64,000 bases of DNA from Burkholderiales bacterium (GTDB lineage: Bacteria; Pseudomonadota; Gammaproteobacteria; Burkholderiales; Burkholderiaceae_C), in assembly GCA_016223165.1 (NCBI GenBank), contig JACRPO010000007.1, positions 620,001 to 684,000 of the forward strand. The letters run 5' to 3'. Made by a program: the position numbers and the translations under genes. Below, in pieces: positions 40,809 to 49,877 of this stretch. Every line of letters begins with the position of its first letter. The first letter of the stretch is position 1. The notes under the pieces were generated by a model. That model had not been told where the DNA came from, searched no databases, and saw nothing but the letters and a program-made list of their open reading frames with translations.

Positions 40809-42032
40809 ATGAGCACGTCACCAGCCGCCGCGTGGGTGGTCGGCACCTTCGACACCAAGGCCGAGGAACTGGGCTACCTCTGCGAGCGCATCCGCGCCCA
40901 GGGCGTGGCCGTGATCAGCGTCGATGTGTCCACGTCGGGCCCGGCCGACCGGGGCGCGCTGATCTCCGCGCACGAGGTGGCCAGCCACCACCCCGAGGGC
41001 GCCGACGCGGTGTTCACCGGCGAACGCGGCAGCGCCGTCGGCGCGATGGCGCAGGCACTGGTCCGGTTGCTGCGCGGGCGCACCGATGTCGGCGGCGTGA
41101 TCGGTGCCGGTGGCTCGGGCGCCGCGGCGCTGGTGGCGCCTGCGCTGCGCAGCCTGCCCGTGGGTTGCCCGAAGCTGCTCGTGTCGACGCTGGCCTCGGG
41201 CGACGTGCGCCCGTTCGTGGGCAGCGCCGACATCGCCATGCTGTACCCGGTGGTCGACATCTCGGGCCTGAACCGCATTTCGCGCCAGGTGCTGTCCAAC
41301 GCGGCCCATGCGATGGCCGGCATGGTGCGCGCCCGCTCGGCCCCCGACGCGCATGCCTTGCCTTGCCTGGGTCTGTCGATGTTCGGCGTCACCACGCCGT
41401 GCGTGCAAGGTGTGACGCGCGCGCTGCAAGGCGAGTTCGAATGCCTGGTCTTCCATGCCACCGGCAACGGCGGGCAGACCCTGGAGAAGCTCGCCGACGA
41501 CGGCCACCTGGCGGCGATGGTCGACCTCACCACCACGGAGGTCGCCGACCTGCTGTGTGGCGGCGTGCTCAGCGCCGGAGACGATCGCATGGGCGCGGCC
41601 ACGCGCCGGCCGCTGCCCTACGTCGGGTCATGCGGTGCGTTGGACATGATCAACTTCTGGGCCCGCGCCAGCGTGCCCGAGGCGCTGGCAGACCGGCCGA
41701 TCCACCTGCACAACGACAACGTCACCCTGGTGCGCACGACGCCGCAGGACGGCGAACGCATCGGCCGCTGGATCGCCGAACGCCTGAACCGCATGCCGGG
41801 CCCCGTGCGCTTTCTGATTCCCGAGGGCGGCGTCTCGGCGCTGGACGCGCCGGGCCAGCCGTTCTGGTGGCCCGAGGCCGATGCCGCCTTGTTCGACGCC
41901 ATCGAACGGCATACCGAACAGAGCCCGCGGCGCCGCGTGCTGCGCGTGCCGGCGCACATCAACGACGCGAGCTTCATTGCCGCCGTCGTGGCCGCGGTGC
42001 ACAGCGTCACCGCGCCGGCCGACCCCCGCTGA
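40809..42032 (+). CDS. Tm-1-like ATP-binding domain protein (UPF0261)
   Basis: The 407-residue protein belongs to UPF0261, the bacterial relatives of the N-terminal domain of tomato Tm-1. It shows [20 protein letters not shown], then [55 protein letters not shown] and [10 protein letters not shown]. The family has an uncharacterised enzymatic role, probably ATP-linked. In many genomes it is followed by a TIM-barrel/PEP-hydrolase-like gene. None is present here, so it works alone or with another locus. It is last in the plus unit and convergent with the next binding-protein gene, 6 bp apart. Confidence 0.88.
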   Translation: MSTSPAAAWVVGTFDTKAEELGYLCERIRAQGVAVISVDVSTSGPADRGALISAHEVASHHPEGADAVFTGERGSAVGAMAQALVRLLRGRTDVGGVIGAGGSGAAALVAPALRSLPVGCPKLLVSTLASGDVRPFVGSADIAMLYPVVDISGLNRISRQVLSNAAHAMAGMVRARSAPDAHALPCLGLSMFGVTTPCVQGVTRALQGEFECLVFHATGNGGQTLEKLADDGHLAAMVDLTTTEVADLLCGGVLSAGDDRMGAATRRPLPYVGSCGALDMINFWARASVPEALADRPIHLHNDNVTLVRTTPQDGERIGRWIAERLNRMPGPVRFLIPEGGVSALDAPGQPFWWPEADAALFDAIERHTEQSPRRRVLRVPAHINDASFIAAVVAAVHSVTAPADPR

Positions 42033-42038
42033 ACTCGA

Positions 42039-43862
42039 TCAGGCCGGCTGCGGGCCGACGTCGATCCAGCGGAACCAGTCGCTGCTGAAGGGTTGGCGCA
42101 TCGGCCCGCGCACATGCGCGTGCCAGAGGTCGTTGGTGATCTCGTGCAGGTGCGCGATGTAGGGCACGTAGGCCAGCATCAGCTTGTTGGCCACGCGCAT
42201 CAGCGCCAGCCGCTCGGGGCCGTCGGGCAGGCTGCGCTGGCGTTCGTACAGGCGGTCGAAGGCCGGCAGCCTAAAGCGCGCGTCGTTGCTCTGGTCGGCG
42301 TTGGGTCCGTAGGCCAGCCCCAGGAAGAAGTCGCCGTCGGGTGAGCTGGCGCCCCACGTGAAGCCCCAGATCATGAGCTTGCCGGCGAGCGAGCGGCGGA
42401 TCTGCTCGCCGAACGGCGCCACCTCGAAGCGCACGCGCAGGCCCACCGCACTCATGCGCTTGAGCCAGAGTTCGCTCAGGCGGCGCGAACGCTGGTCGGG
42501 CAGGAAGGCGATGCGCAGTTCGAGCGGCCGGCCGTCGGGGCCCTCGCGCCAGCCGTCGCCGTTGCGGTCGACGTAGCCGTGCAGGTCGAGCAGCGCCGCC
42601 GCGCGCGCGGTGCTCGGGCGGCTCATCTCGCTCACCATCTCGGCATCGGCCCCGTAGCACAGCGGCGGGATCAAGCTCTGGGCCGGCACCGCCTGGCCGC
42701 TGCGCACGAGCCGCGCCTCGAGAGCACTGTCGTAGGCGAGCATGATGGCGCGGCGAAGCGCCACCTTCTGCGGCGTGTAGCCACCGACCAAGGGGTCGTC
42801 GAAGTTGAAGAAGGTGTGCGTGACGCTGGCTGAAAGCTGGCGGTCGAGCTGCACGCCGCGCTTGGCCAGATAGGGCGCGAGGCGGCCGCCCGGCACGGCC
42901 AGCGAGGCCAGGTCCACGGGCACCTGCACGGCGTCGTGTTCGCCCTTCAGGAAGGCCAGCCAGCGCGGCTGCGACTCGTCGATGATGTCGAACTCGAGCC
43001 GATCCACGAGCGGCGCGCGCGCTCCCGCCAGGCGCGTTGCGACAGCCTGCGCGGCGGTGTCGCCCTCCGCGGGATCGCCCGCGAAGCGCTGCTCGCGGAA
43101 GCGCGGGTTCTTCACGAGCACGATGCGCGAGGCGCGCCGCCACAGGTGCAGCATGAACGGCCCCGTGCCCACCGGGTGCGCCTGCGGGTCGGCGGCGTAG
43201 CGCTCGACCACCTCGCGCGCCACGGCGCCGGCCAGCGTGGCCGAGGTGAACTCATGCACGAAGCGCGGCGCCGGCTCGGCCAGGCGCACCTCGAAGCGGT
43301 AGCGGTCCAGCGTGCGCAGGCCGCTCACTGCCTCGTCGTACGGGAACGGCTTCCTTTGCTCGAGCACACGCCGGCGCAGCTCGGACAGGCCGAGGATCTT
43401 CGCGTTCTCCCAGCGGTAGAGCCATTCGCTGCGCAGCGCCGGGTCGTAGAAGCGCTTGATCGAGTAGACGAAGTCGGCCGCCGTCAGCTCGCGCGGGCGG
43501 CCCTCGAAGGCCGGGTCGTCGGCGAAGAAGATGCCGGCGCGGAGGGTGAAGAGGAAGCGCCGGTGGTTTTCGCTCACCTCGGGCAGCGCGGCGGCCACCA
43601 GCGGCACGAGCTTGGCCGGGCGGGCCAGTACGTCCCAGGCGAGCGGCGGCTCGAAGATGTGCGCGAGCACGCGGATCGACGACTGGTCGGAGACGCGCGG
43701 CGGGTCGAAGCCGGTCTCGGCGAAGTTGAAGGCGTAGCGGAAGACCTTCTCGCCGGAGGCGATGCGCGCACCGCCCGCACCACCCGCACCACCCGCAGTG
43801 GCCGCCACCGCCAGCGGCGGCCACGCCGCGGCCGCGCCGCTCAGGATCGCGCGCCGCTTCAC
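42039..43862 (-). CDS. oligopeptide-type ABC substrate-binding protein (family 5), copy 1
   Basis: The 607-residue family 5 binder has an N terminus MKRRAILSG consistent with a Tat signal and a Gly/Ala repeat. Core features are FRYAFNFAETGFDPPRVSDQ, then AHPVGTGPFMLHLWRRASRI and DESQPRWLAFLKGEHD. A DRNGDGWREG motif of EF-hand-like character occurs, as in some relatives. It is the most downstream of three tandem paralogues and shares about one ligand-binding architecture with them. Ligand probably a peptide or peptide-like compound, but this is not proven. Confidence 0.9.
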   Translation of the reverse strand: MKRRAILSGAAAAWPPLAVAATAGGAGGAGGARIASGEKVFRYAFNFAETGFDPPRVSDQSSIRVLAHIFEPPLAWDVLARPAKLVPLVAAALPEVSENHRRFLFTLRAGIFFADDPAFEGRPRELTAADFVYSIKRFYDPALRSEWLYRWENAKILGLSELRRRVLEQRKPFPYDEAVSGLRTLDRYRFEVRLAEPAPRFVHEFTSATLAGAVAREVVERYAADPQAHPVGTGPFMLHLWRRASRIVLVKNPRFREQRFAGDPAEGDTAAQAVATRLAGARAPLVDRLEFDIIDESQPRWLAFLKGEHDAVQVPVDLASLAVPGGRLAPYLAKRGVQLDRQLSASVTHTFFNFDDPLVGGYTPQKVALRRAIMLAYDSALEARLVRSGQAVPAQSLIPPLCYGADAEMVSEMSRPSTARAAALLDLHGYVDRNGDGWREGPDGRPLELRIAFLPDQRSRRLSELWLKRMSAVGLRVRFEVAPFGEQIRRSLAGKLMIWGFTWGASSPDGDFFLGLAYGPNADQSNDARFRLPAFDRLYERQRSLPDGPERLALMRVANKLMLAYVPYIAHLHEITNDLWHAHVRGPMRQPFSSDWFRWIDVGPQPA

Positions 43863-43890
43863 CGTTGCGGCTCCCTCGGGCCGCGCCGGC

Positions 43891-45750
43891 TCAAGCCGGG
43901 CTCGGGCCCGGCGCCACGTCGACGTACTGCCACCAGCCGTTCCAGTAGGCCGGCCGGCGGTAGCCGAAGACGTTGGCGTGCATCATGTCGGCCACCAGCC
44001 GGTGCACCTGGAACTTGTAGGGCATGTAGGCGATGGCGATCTTGCGCGCCTCGGCAAAGAGGGCGAGCCGCTCGGGGCCGTCGGGCAGCACGGTCATCTT
44101 CTCGTGGATGGCGTCCATGGCCGGGTGCTTGAAGCGCGGCAGGTTCTGGTTGCCGGCCTGCGGCCCGAAGTAGCGCGTGATCATGCCCTGCCCGTCGCCC
44201 CCCGAGCCGAGCGACGACAGCGACCAGATCTGCAGCTTGCCCGCGCGGCTGGCCTTCAGGTTCTCGGGCCACTTCGCGGTCTTGAAGATGACGCGCACGC
44301 CGATCGCGTCCATGTCGCGCTTGAGCAGCTCGTTGAGCTGGCGGTAGATCTGCTCGGGCTGCGTCGACACCTCCAGCGTCATCGGCGTGCCGTCGGGCTT
44401 CTCGCGCCAGCCGTCGCCGTCGCGGTCGACGTAGCCGTGCAGCTCGAGCAGCGCCTTGGCGCGCGCCGGGCTGTATTCGCTCATCTCGCTCTTGAACTTG
44501 GGGTCGTAGCCGGTCGTGTGCGGCGTGATCGGCCCTTGCGCCGGGATGGCCATGCCCCGGCGCAACAGGCGGATCTCGCGTTCGGTATCGATGGCCAGCC
44601 CGATGGCGCGGCGCAGCGCCACCTTGTGCGGCTCGAGACCGCCGACCACCGCATCTTCCATGTTGAAGTAGTAGAAGGTGATGTCGGATTGCAGCGAGAT
44701 GGTGCCGCGCACGCCCTTCTTCGCCAGGTGCGGCGCCACCTTGCCGCCGGGCATGGCGACGCCGACGAACTCGGGCGGCAGGCGGTCGAGAAAGTCCAGC
44801 TCGCCGTTGACGAAGGAGAGCCAGCGCGGCTGCGACTCCTCGATGATGGCGACCTCCACGCGGTCGACCAGCGGCAGCCGCCTGCCGCGCAAGCGCGCGG
44901 CGATCGCCTGGCCCTCGGCGTCGTCGGGCGCGGGCTCGCAGTCCCACAGGCGTTCGCGATAGCCCGGGTTGCGCTCGAACACGATGCGCGAGCTGCGCCG
45001 CCACTGCGCAAGCCGGAACGGGCCGGTGCCCACCGGATGCTCGCCGACCTTGTCGCCGTAGGCCTCGGCCACCTCGCGCGCGACAGCGCCGAAGAGGTCG
45101 GGCACGGCCATGTTCTCCTTGAAGCGTGGGCGCGGCTCTGCAAGCTGCAGCTGGAAGGTGTGGCGATCGAGCAGGCGCATGCCTTCGATCGGGCGGTCGT
45201 AGTCGAACTTCGCCTTCTTGTCCAAGGCCTCCTTGCGCAGCTCGGCCAGGCCCAGGACCTTGAAGTTCTCGACGCTCGCCCACAGCGGGCTCTTCAGCAC
45301 CGGGTCGGCATAACGCTTGATCGCGTAGAGGAAGTCGGCGGCGACGAGCTCTCGCGGGGCGCCCTTGAAGGCCGGGTCGTCGGCGAAATGGATGCCCGCT
45401 CGCACCTTGAAGGTCCAGCGCTTGAAGCTGTCTTCGACGACCGGCTCGCCGTCGGCCACCAGCGGCACCAGGCGCGGCGGCCGCGCCAGATGGTCGAAGC
45501 AGTACAGCGACTCGAAGATGTGCGAGGTCAGCGTGCGTGAGGTGTTGTCGTTGATCTGCGCCGGGTCGATGCTGGTCTCGGCGGCGGAGAGCGCATAACG
45601 CAGCACACGCTGGCCGGTTGGGCCGTTGCCGTTGGCCGAAGGGCCGCCGTCCGCCGCGGGCTTGCCTTCGGCCGCGGCGTCGTTCATCCAGGCCGGCAGG
45701 GCAGCAGCGGCTGCGGCGGCGGTCCAGGCCAGGGTGTCGCGTCGCTTCAT
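43891..45750 (-). CDS. oligopeptide-type ABC substrate-binding protein (family 5), copy 2
   Basis: The 619-residue protein is a paralogue of the flanking binders, with MKRRDTLAWTAAAAAAALPA as a Tat-like or Sec signal and then LRYALSAAETSIDPAQINDN. The sequence HPVGTGPFRLAQWRRSSRIV and EESQPRWLSFVNGELDFLDR follow the family pattern, and DRDGDGWREKPDGTP repeats the EF-hand-like loop. It lies 28 bp upstream of copy 1 in the same direction. Diverged side chains in the cleft suggest different ligand range from its neighbours. Confidence 0.9.
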   Translation of the reverse strand: MKRRDTLAWTAAAAAAALPAWMNDAAAEGKPAADGGPSANGNGPTGQRVLRYALSAAETSIDPAQINDNTSRTLTSHIFESLYCFDHLARPPRLVPLVADGEPVVEDSFKRWTFKVRAGIHFADDPAFKGAPRELVAADFLYAIKRYADPVLKSPLWASVENFKVLGLAELRKEALDKKAKFDYDRPIEGMRLLDRHTFQLQLAEPRPRFKENMAVPDLFGAVAREVAEAYGDKVGEHPVGTGPFRLAQWRRSSRIVFERNPGYRERLWDCEPAPDDAEGQAIAARLRGRRLPLVDRVEVAIIEESQPRWLSFVNGELDFLDRLPPEFVGVAMPGGKVAPHLAKKGVRGTISLQSDITFYYFNMEDAVVGGLEPHKVALRRAIGLAIDTEREIRLLRRGMAIPAQGPITPHTTGYDPKFKSEMSEYSPARAKALLELHGYVDRDGDGWREKPDGTPMTLEVSTQPEQIYRQLNELLKRDMDAIGVRVIFKTAKWPENLKASRAGKLQIWSLSSLGSGGDGQGMITRYFGPQAGNQNLPRFKHPAMDAIHEKMTVLPDGPERLALFAEARKIAIAYMPYKFQVHRLVADMMHANVFGYRRPAYWNGWWQYVDVAPGPSPA

Positions 45751-45794
45751 CGCAGCTGCTCCGTCTCGAATCGTGGCCGCTCAGTGCTCAGTGC

Positions 45795-47699
45795 TCAGTG
45801 CGACGCGCCACCGCCGCGCCGCTGCAGTTCGGCGAGGTCGATGTCGACGTACTTCCAGGACTCGCGCACGAAGATGTTGCGGTGGTAGCCCACCACCCAC
45901 GGGTGCGTGAGGTCGGTGAAGTAGCGGTGCACATGGATCTTGTAGGGCATGTAGGCCACCATCAGCCGCGCCGCCTGCTGCATCACCGCCAGTCGCTCGG
46001 GCCCGTCGGGCATCGTGCGCTGCTTCTCGTACAGCGCATTGAAGGCCGGCAGGTTGAAGCGCGCGTGGTTGGCGCCGCCCTTGTTGGGCCCGTAGCCGAG
46101 CGCGAGGAAGGTGTCGCCGTCGGGGTTGCCCGCCAGCCAGCCCACGCCCCACATCATCAGCTTGCCGGCGCGGCTGGCCTTGAGGTTTTCGGGCCACTTC
46201 GCGGTCTCGAACTCGATTCGGATCCCGATCGCGGTCATGTTCTTCTGCCACTGCTCGATGAGCTGGCGGCTTTGCTGGTCGGGCTGCGTCGCGTAGCGCA
46301 GCACCAGCCTTTCGCCGCCGGGCTGGTCGCGCCAACCGTCGCCGTCCTTGTCGACGTAGCCGTGCATGTCGAGCAGCGCCTTGGCCCGCGCGCGGCTGAA
46401 GTCGCTGAGCGTGGTCTTCAATGTCGGGTCGTAGCCGAAGACCTCGGGCGCGATCGGCGTCTGCGCCGGCATGGCCTGGCCACGGCGCACGAGGCGGATC
46501 TCGCGCTCCACGTCGACGGCCAGGCTGATGGCGCGGCGCAGCGCCACCTTGTGCGGCTCGTAGCCGCCGACCACCGGGTTCTCCATGCCGAAGTACGACA
46601 TCGACACGTCGGCGCGCAGGTAGCGCACCATCTGGATGCCCTTCTTCGCCAGGTTGGGTGCGAGCCGGTTGTTCGGGATCACCGTCTCCGCGAAGTCCGG
46701 CGGCAACTCGTCGAGGAAGTCGTGCTCCTCGTTGAGGAAGGCCAGCCAGCGCGGCTGGTTCTCCTCGATGATGGAGATGACGACGCGGTCCACGAGCGGC
46801 AGTCGCCGGCCCTTGAGCTGCTGCGCGGCCTGGGCCAGGCGCTCGTTGGCCGCGGGCGGCGTCTCGTCGTAGAGCACCTCGCGGTAGTTCGGGTTCTTCG
46901 CCAGCACGATGCGCGAGCTGCGCTTCCACTCGGCCAGGCGGAAGGGGCCGGTGCCCACGGGCTTCTCGCCGATCCTTTCGCCGTAGGCCTCGACGACCTC
47001 GCGCGCGACGGCGCCGGTGAACGAGTTGTCGGTGAAGTACTGCATGAAGCGCGGCGAGGCGGTGCCGAGCTTGATCTGCAGCGTGTAGCGGTCGAGTGAC
47101 CGGAGTCCCTCGACGGTCGTGTCGTAGTCGAAGGGCTGCCGGCCCTCGATGGCCTTCTTGCGCAACTCCGAAAGGCCCAGGATCTGGGCACTCTCGAGAA
47201 TGTAGAGGTTGGGGCTCTTCCAGCGCGGGTCGTAGTGGCGCTTGATCGAGTAGACGTAGTCCTCGGCGACGAGCTCGCGCTTCACGCCCTTGAATGCGGG
47301 GTCGTCGGCGAAGTACGTGCCCGGCTTGAGGCGGATGACGAAGGTCTTGAAGTCGGGGCTGACCTCGGGCAGCGCCGCCGCGGTGTTGAGCCGCATCCGG
47401 TACGGTCGCGCGAGGAAGGCGTACTCGTAGGGCGCCTCGAAGATGCCGCACAGCACGGTGCGCGAGTACAGGTCCGACACCTGCGCGGGGTCGAACGTGG
47501 TCTCGGCGATGCGGAAGGCATAACGCAGCGTCTTGACGCCGCCGTTCGCGCCATCGGTGCCGTTCGTGCCATTCGTGCCGCTCGCCTGGCCGGCCACGCC
47601 GGTGCGCGGCACACCGGGCTCGGCCCACGCGGCACCGCAGGCAAGCAGCAGCGCGGCCGACAGGGCGGCGGCCCGCGCGCGCAGCGGGGTGGAAATCAT
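45795..47699 (-). CDS. oligopeptide-type ABC substrate-binding protein (family 5), copy 3
   Basis: The 634-residue protein has a Sec signal (RARAAALSAALLLACGAAWA) and a GTNGTNGTDG linker formed by short tandem repeats. The core has LRYAFRIAETTFDPAQVSDL, then KPVGTGPFRLAEWKRSSRIV and EENQPRWLAFLNEEHDFLDE. ATG 47699 begins at the signal. It is first in the three-binder unit and divergent from the permease genes, so the 178 bp between (47700-47877) holds both promoters; no strong consensus boxes were recognised there. Confidence 0.9.
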   Translation of the reverse strand: MISTPLRARAAALSAALLLACGAAWAEPGVPRTGVAGQASGTNGTNGTDGANGGVKTLRYAFRIAETTFDPAQVSDLYSRTVLCGIFEAPYEYAFLARPYRMRLNTAAALPEVSPDFKTFVIRLKPGTYFADDPAFKGVKRELVAEDYVYSIKRHYDPRWKSPNLYILESAQILGLSELRKKAIEGRQPFDYDTTVEGLRSLDRYTLQIKLGTASPRFMQYFTDNSFTGAVAREVVEAYGERIGEKPVGTGPFRLAEWKRSSRIVLAKNPNYREVLYDETPPAANERLAQAAQQLKGRRLPLVDRVVISIIEENQPRWLAFLNEEHDFLDELPPDFAETVIPNNRLAPNLAKKGIQMVRYLRADVSMSYFGMENPVVGGYEPHKVALRRAISLAVDVEREIRLVRRGQAMPAQTPIAPEVFGYDPTLKTTLSDFSRARAKALLDMHGYVDKDGDGWRDQPGGERLVLRYATQPDQQSRQLIEQWQKNMTAIGIRIEFETAKWPENLKASRAGKLMMWGVGWLAGNPDGDTFLALGYGPNKGGANHARFNLPAFNALYEKQRTMPDGPERLAVMQQAARLMVAYMPYKIHVHRYFTDLTHPWVVGYHRNIFVRESWKYVDIDLAELQRRGGGASH

Positions 47700-47877
47700 G
47701 GGGCCCCTTGCAGGACTCGTAAAGGCGCAAAGTCTATGTCTGCGGCCCTCGCCGCGACGACGGGAAACCCCCGGCCGCGGGGCGGAGAACGCCAACCTAC
47801 ACTCGGCCATCCCGGCCTTGTCCGGTCATTGGCGGCCGCGTTCCCACGAGGAGGCGGCCGCGGAGCGCTCCCTCGAG

Positions 47878-48816
47878 ATGGCTGCCTACCTCATACGCCG
47901 CCTGTGGCAGATGGTCCCCACGCTCGCCGGCGTGGTGCTGCTGGTGTTCTTCCTCTTCAAGTACTTCGGCGGCGACCCGGCCGAGGTGCTCGGTGGCCTC
48001 AACGCCAGCCCCGAGCAGATCAAGGCCATCCGCCAGACGCTCGGCCTCGACGAGCCGGTGTGGGTGCAGCTGTGGATCTTCGTCAAGCAGATCGTCACCT
48101 TCGACTGGGGCAAGAGCTGGGCCACCAACGAGGCGGTGAGCAACCTCTTCGCCACCCGCCTGCCGGCGACGCTGACGGTGATGACGCCCATCCTCGTGCT
48201 CGACGTGCTGCTGGCGCTGCCGATCGCCATGTGGGTGGCCTACCGGCGCGGCTCGCTCACCGACCGCACGATCATGGTCGCCACCACCGTGGCGCTGTCG
48301 ATCAGCTTCCTCGTCTACGTCATCATCGGCCAGTACGTCTTCGGCTTCCAGCTCGGCTGGTTCCCGGTGCAGGGCTGGAGCGACAGCACGCTCACCAATC
48401 TCTTCGTCTACGTGCCGCTGCCGGTGATGCTGGCGGTGGCGGTGGGCATCGCGCCGCAGACGCGGCTGTACCGCAGCTTCCTGCTCGACGAGCTCGGCCA
48501 GGACTACGTGCGCACGGCGCGCGCCAAGGGCATGACCGAAGGCGTGGTGTTGTTCCGGCACGTGCTGCGCAACGCTTTGATCCCCATCCTCACCAACATC
48601 GGGCTGCAGCTGCCGGGCATCTTCGTCGGCAGCTTCCTCATCGAGGTGTTCTTCTCCATCCCCGGCCTCGGCCGCGAGGTGCTGCTGGCGGTCAACCGCA
48701 GCGACTTCCCGGTCATCCAGGCGGTGACGATCTATCTCGCAGTGCTGACGATGCTGATCAACCTCGCCACCGACCTGGCCTACAAGGTCGCCGATCCTCG
48801 CGTGGTGCTGAAATGA
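47878..48816 (+). CDS. oligopeptide/dipeptide ABC transporter permease, DppB/OppB type
   Basis: The 312-residue protein has six helices. LIRRLWQMVPTLAGVVLLVF is the first, followed by the lipid-facing loop characteristic of DppB and the motif QDYVRTARAKGMTEGVVLFR then HVLRNALIPILTNIGL. Its stop overlaps the next ATG (ATGA at 48813-48816). It is coupled to the DppC-type permease. Confidence 0.92.
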   Translation: MAAYLIRRLWQMVPTLAGVVLLVFFLFKYFGGDPAEVLGGLNASPEQIKAIRQTLGLDEPVWVQLWIFVKQIVTFDWGKSWATNEAVSNLFATRLPATLTVMTPILVLDVLLALPIAMWVAYRRGSLTDRTIMVATTVALSISFLVYVIIGQYVFGFQLGWFPVQGWSDSTLTNLFVYVPLPVMLAVAVGIAPQTRLYRSFLLDELGQDYVRTARAKGMTEGVVLFRHVLRNALIPILTNIGLQLPGIFVGSFLIEVFFSIPGLGREVLLAVNRSDFPVIQAVTIYLAVLTMLINLATDLAYKVADPRVVLK

Positions 48817-49877
48817 GCGCGGTCCTTCCCGCCTCCGGCAACCGCACGCTGGACGACGCCCAGCAGAAGAGCGAAGGCGTCTGGCACGCCGCCTGGCGCC
48901 GCTTCAAGGGCGACCGCGTCGGCTACTGGTCGATGATGGTCGTGTTCGCGTTCATCGCGCTCATCGCGCTCGCGGCGCTGGGCGTGGTGGCGAAGAACTG
49001 GCAGGACGAGGTGGGCGTGCCGAACGCGCCGCCCACCCTCATGGGCCCGGCGCCGCCGCAGGCGGCGAGCGCCATCGAGCAACCCAAGGGCCCGAACGTC
49101 GACCTCTCCGACATCGACCCGCTCGCCCCGCGCTACAAGGAGTGGGACGAGAAGGCCAAGCAGTTCCAGACCGCCGAGACGCCCAAGCGCGAGACGCTGC
49201 CCTTCGGCGCCGACCGGCTCGGGCGCGACGTGCTCGCCAAGGCCATCAAGGGCACCGAGATCTCGGTCTTCGTCGGCGTCATGGCCGCCCTCGCCGCCAC
49301 GGGCCTCGGCACGCTGCTCGGCGCGCTCGGCGGTTTCTTCGGCGGCAAGGTCGGCGACTTCCTCGAGTGGATCTACAACGTCTTCGAGAGCATCCCCAAC
49401 ATCCTGCTCATCTTCGCCTTCGCCGCGGTGGTCGGGCGCGGCGTGCAGAGCGTCGTCATCATCCTCGCGCTCACCGGCTGGACGGGCATGTACCGCCAGG
49501 TGCGCGCCGAGTTCATGAAGCACCGCTCGCGCGAGTACGTGCGCGCGGCCGAGGCCATCGGCGCCAGCACCGGCAGCCGCATGTTCCGGCACATCCTGCC
49601 CAACGTCAGCCACGTCATCCTCGTGCGCATGAGCCTGCTCGCCGTGGGCTTCATCAAGGCCGAGGTGATCCTCTCCTACCTCGGCCTCGGCGTGCGCGTC
49701 GACCAGGTGAGCTGGGGCACCATGCTCGCCGAGGCGCAGAGCGAGCTCATCCTCGGCCACTGGTGGCAGCTGGCCACCGCGACGCTGTTCATGGCGGTGT
49801 TCGTCACCGCGTTCTCGATGATGGCCGACGCGTGGCGCGACGCGTTGGACCCCAAGCTGCGGGGCCTGGAGAAATGA
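48813..49877 (+). CDS. oligopeptide/dipeptide ABC transporter permease, DppC/OppC type
   Basis: The 354-residue protein has an N-terminal domain with one helix and a long periplasmic linker, then five helices. The EAA-type loop is REYVRAAEAIGASTGSRMFR followed by HILPNVSHVILVRMSLL. It overlaps the upstream permease and the downstream ATPase (ATGA at 49874-49877). The linker between helix 1 and helix 2, about 75-125, is longer than in E. coli DppC. Confidence 0.92.
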   Translation: MSAVLPASGNRTLDDAQQKSEGVWHAAWRRFKGDRVGYWSMMVVFAFIALIALAALGVVAKNWQDEVGVPNAPPTLMGPAPPQAASAIEQPKGPNVDLSDIDPLAPRYKEWDEKAKQFQTAETPKRETLPFGADRLGRDVLAKAIKGTEISVFVGVMAALAATGLGTLLGALGGFFGGKVGDFLEWIYNVFESIPNILLIFAFAAVVGRGVQSVVIILALTGWTGMYRQVRAEFMKHRSREYVRAAEAIGASTGSRMFRHILPNVSHVILVRMSLLAVGFIKAEVILSYLGLGVRVDQVSWGTMLAEAQSELILGHWWQLATATLFMAVFVTAFSMMADAWRDALDPKLRGLEK

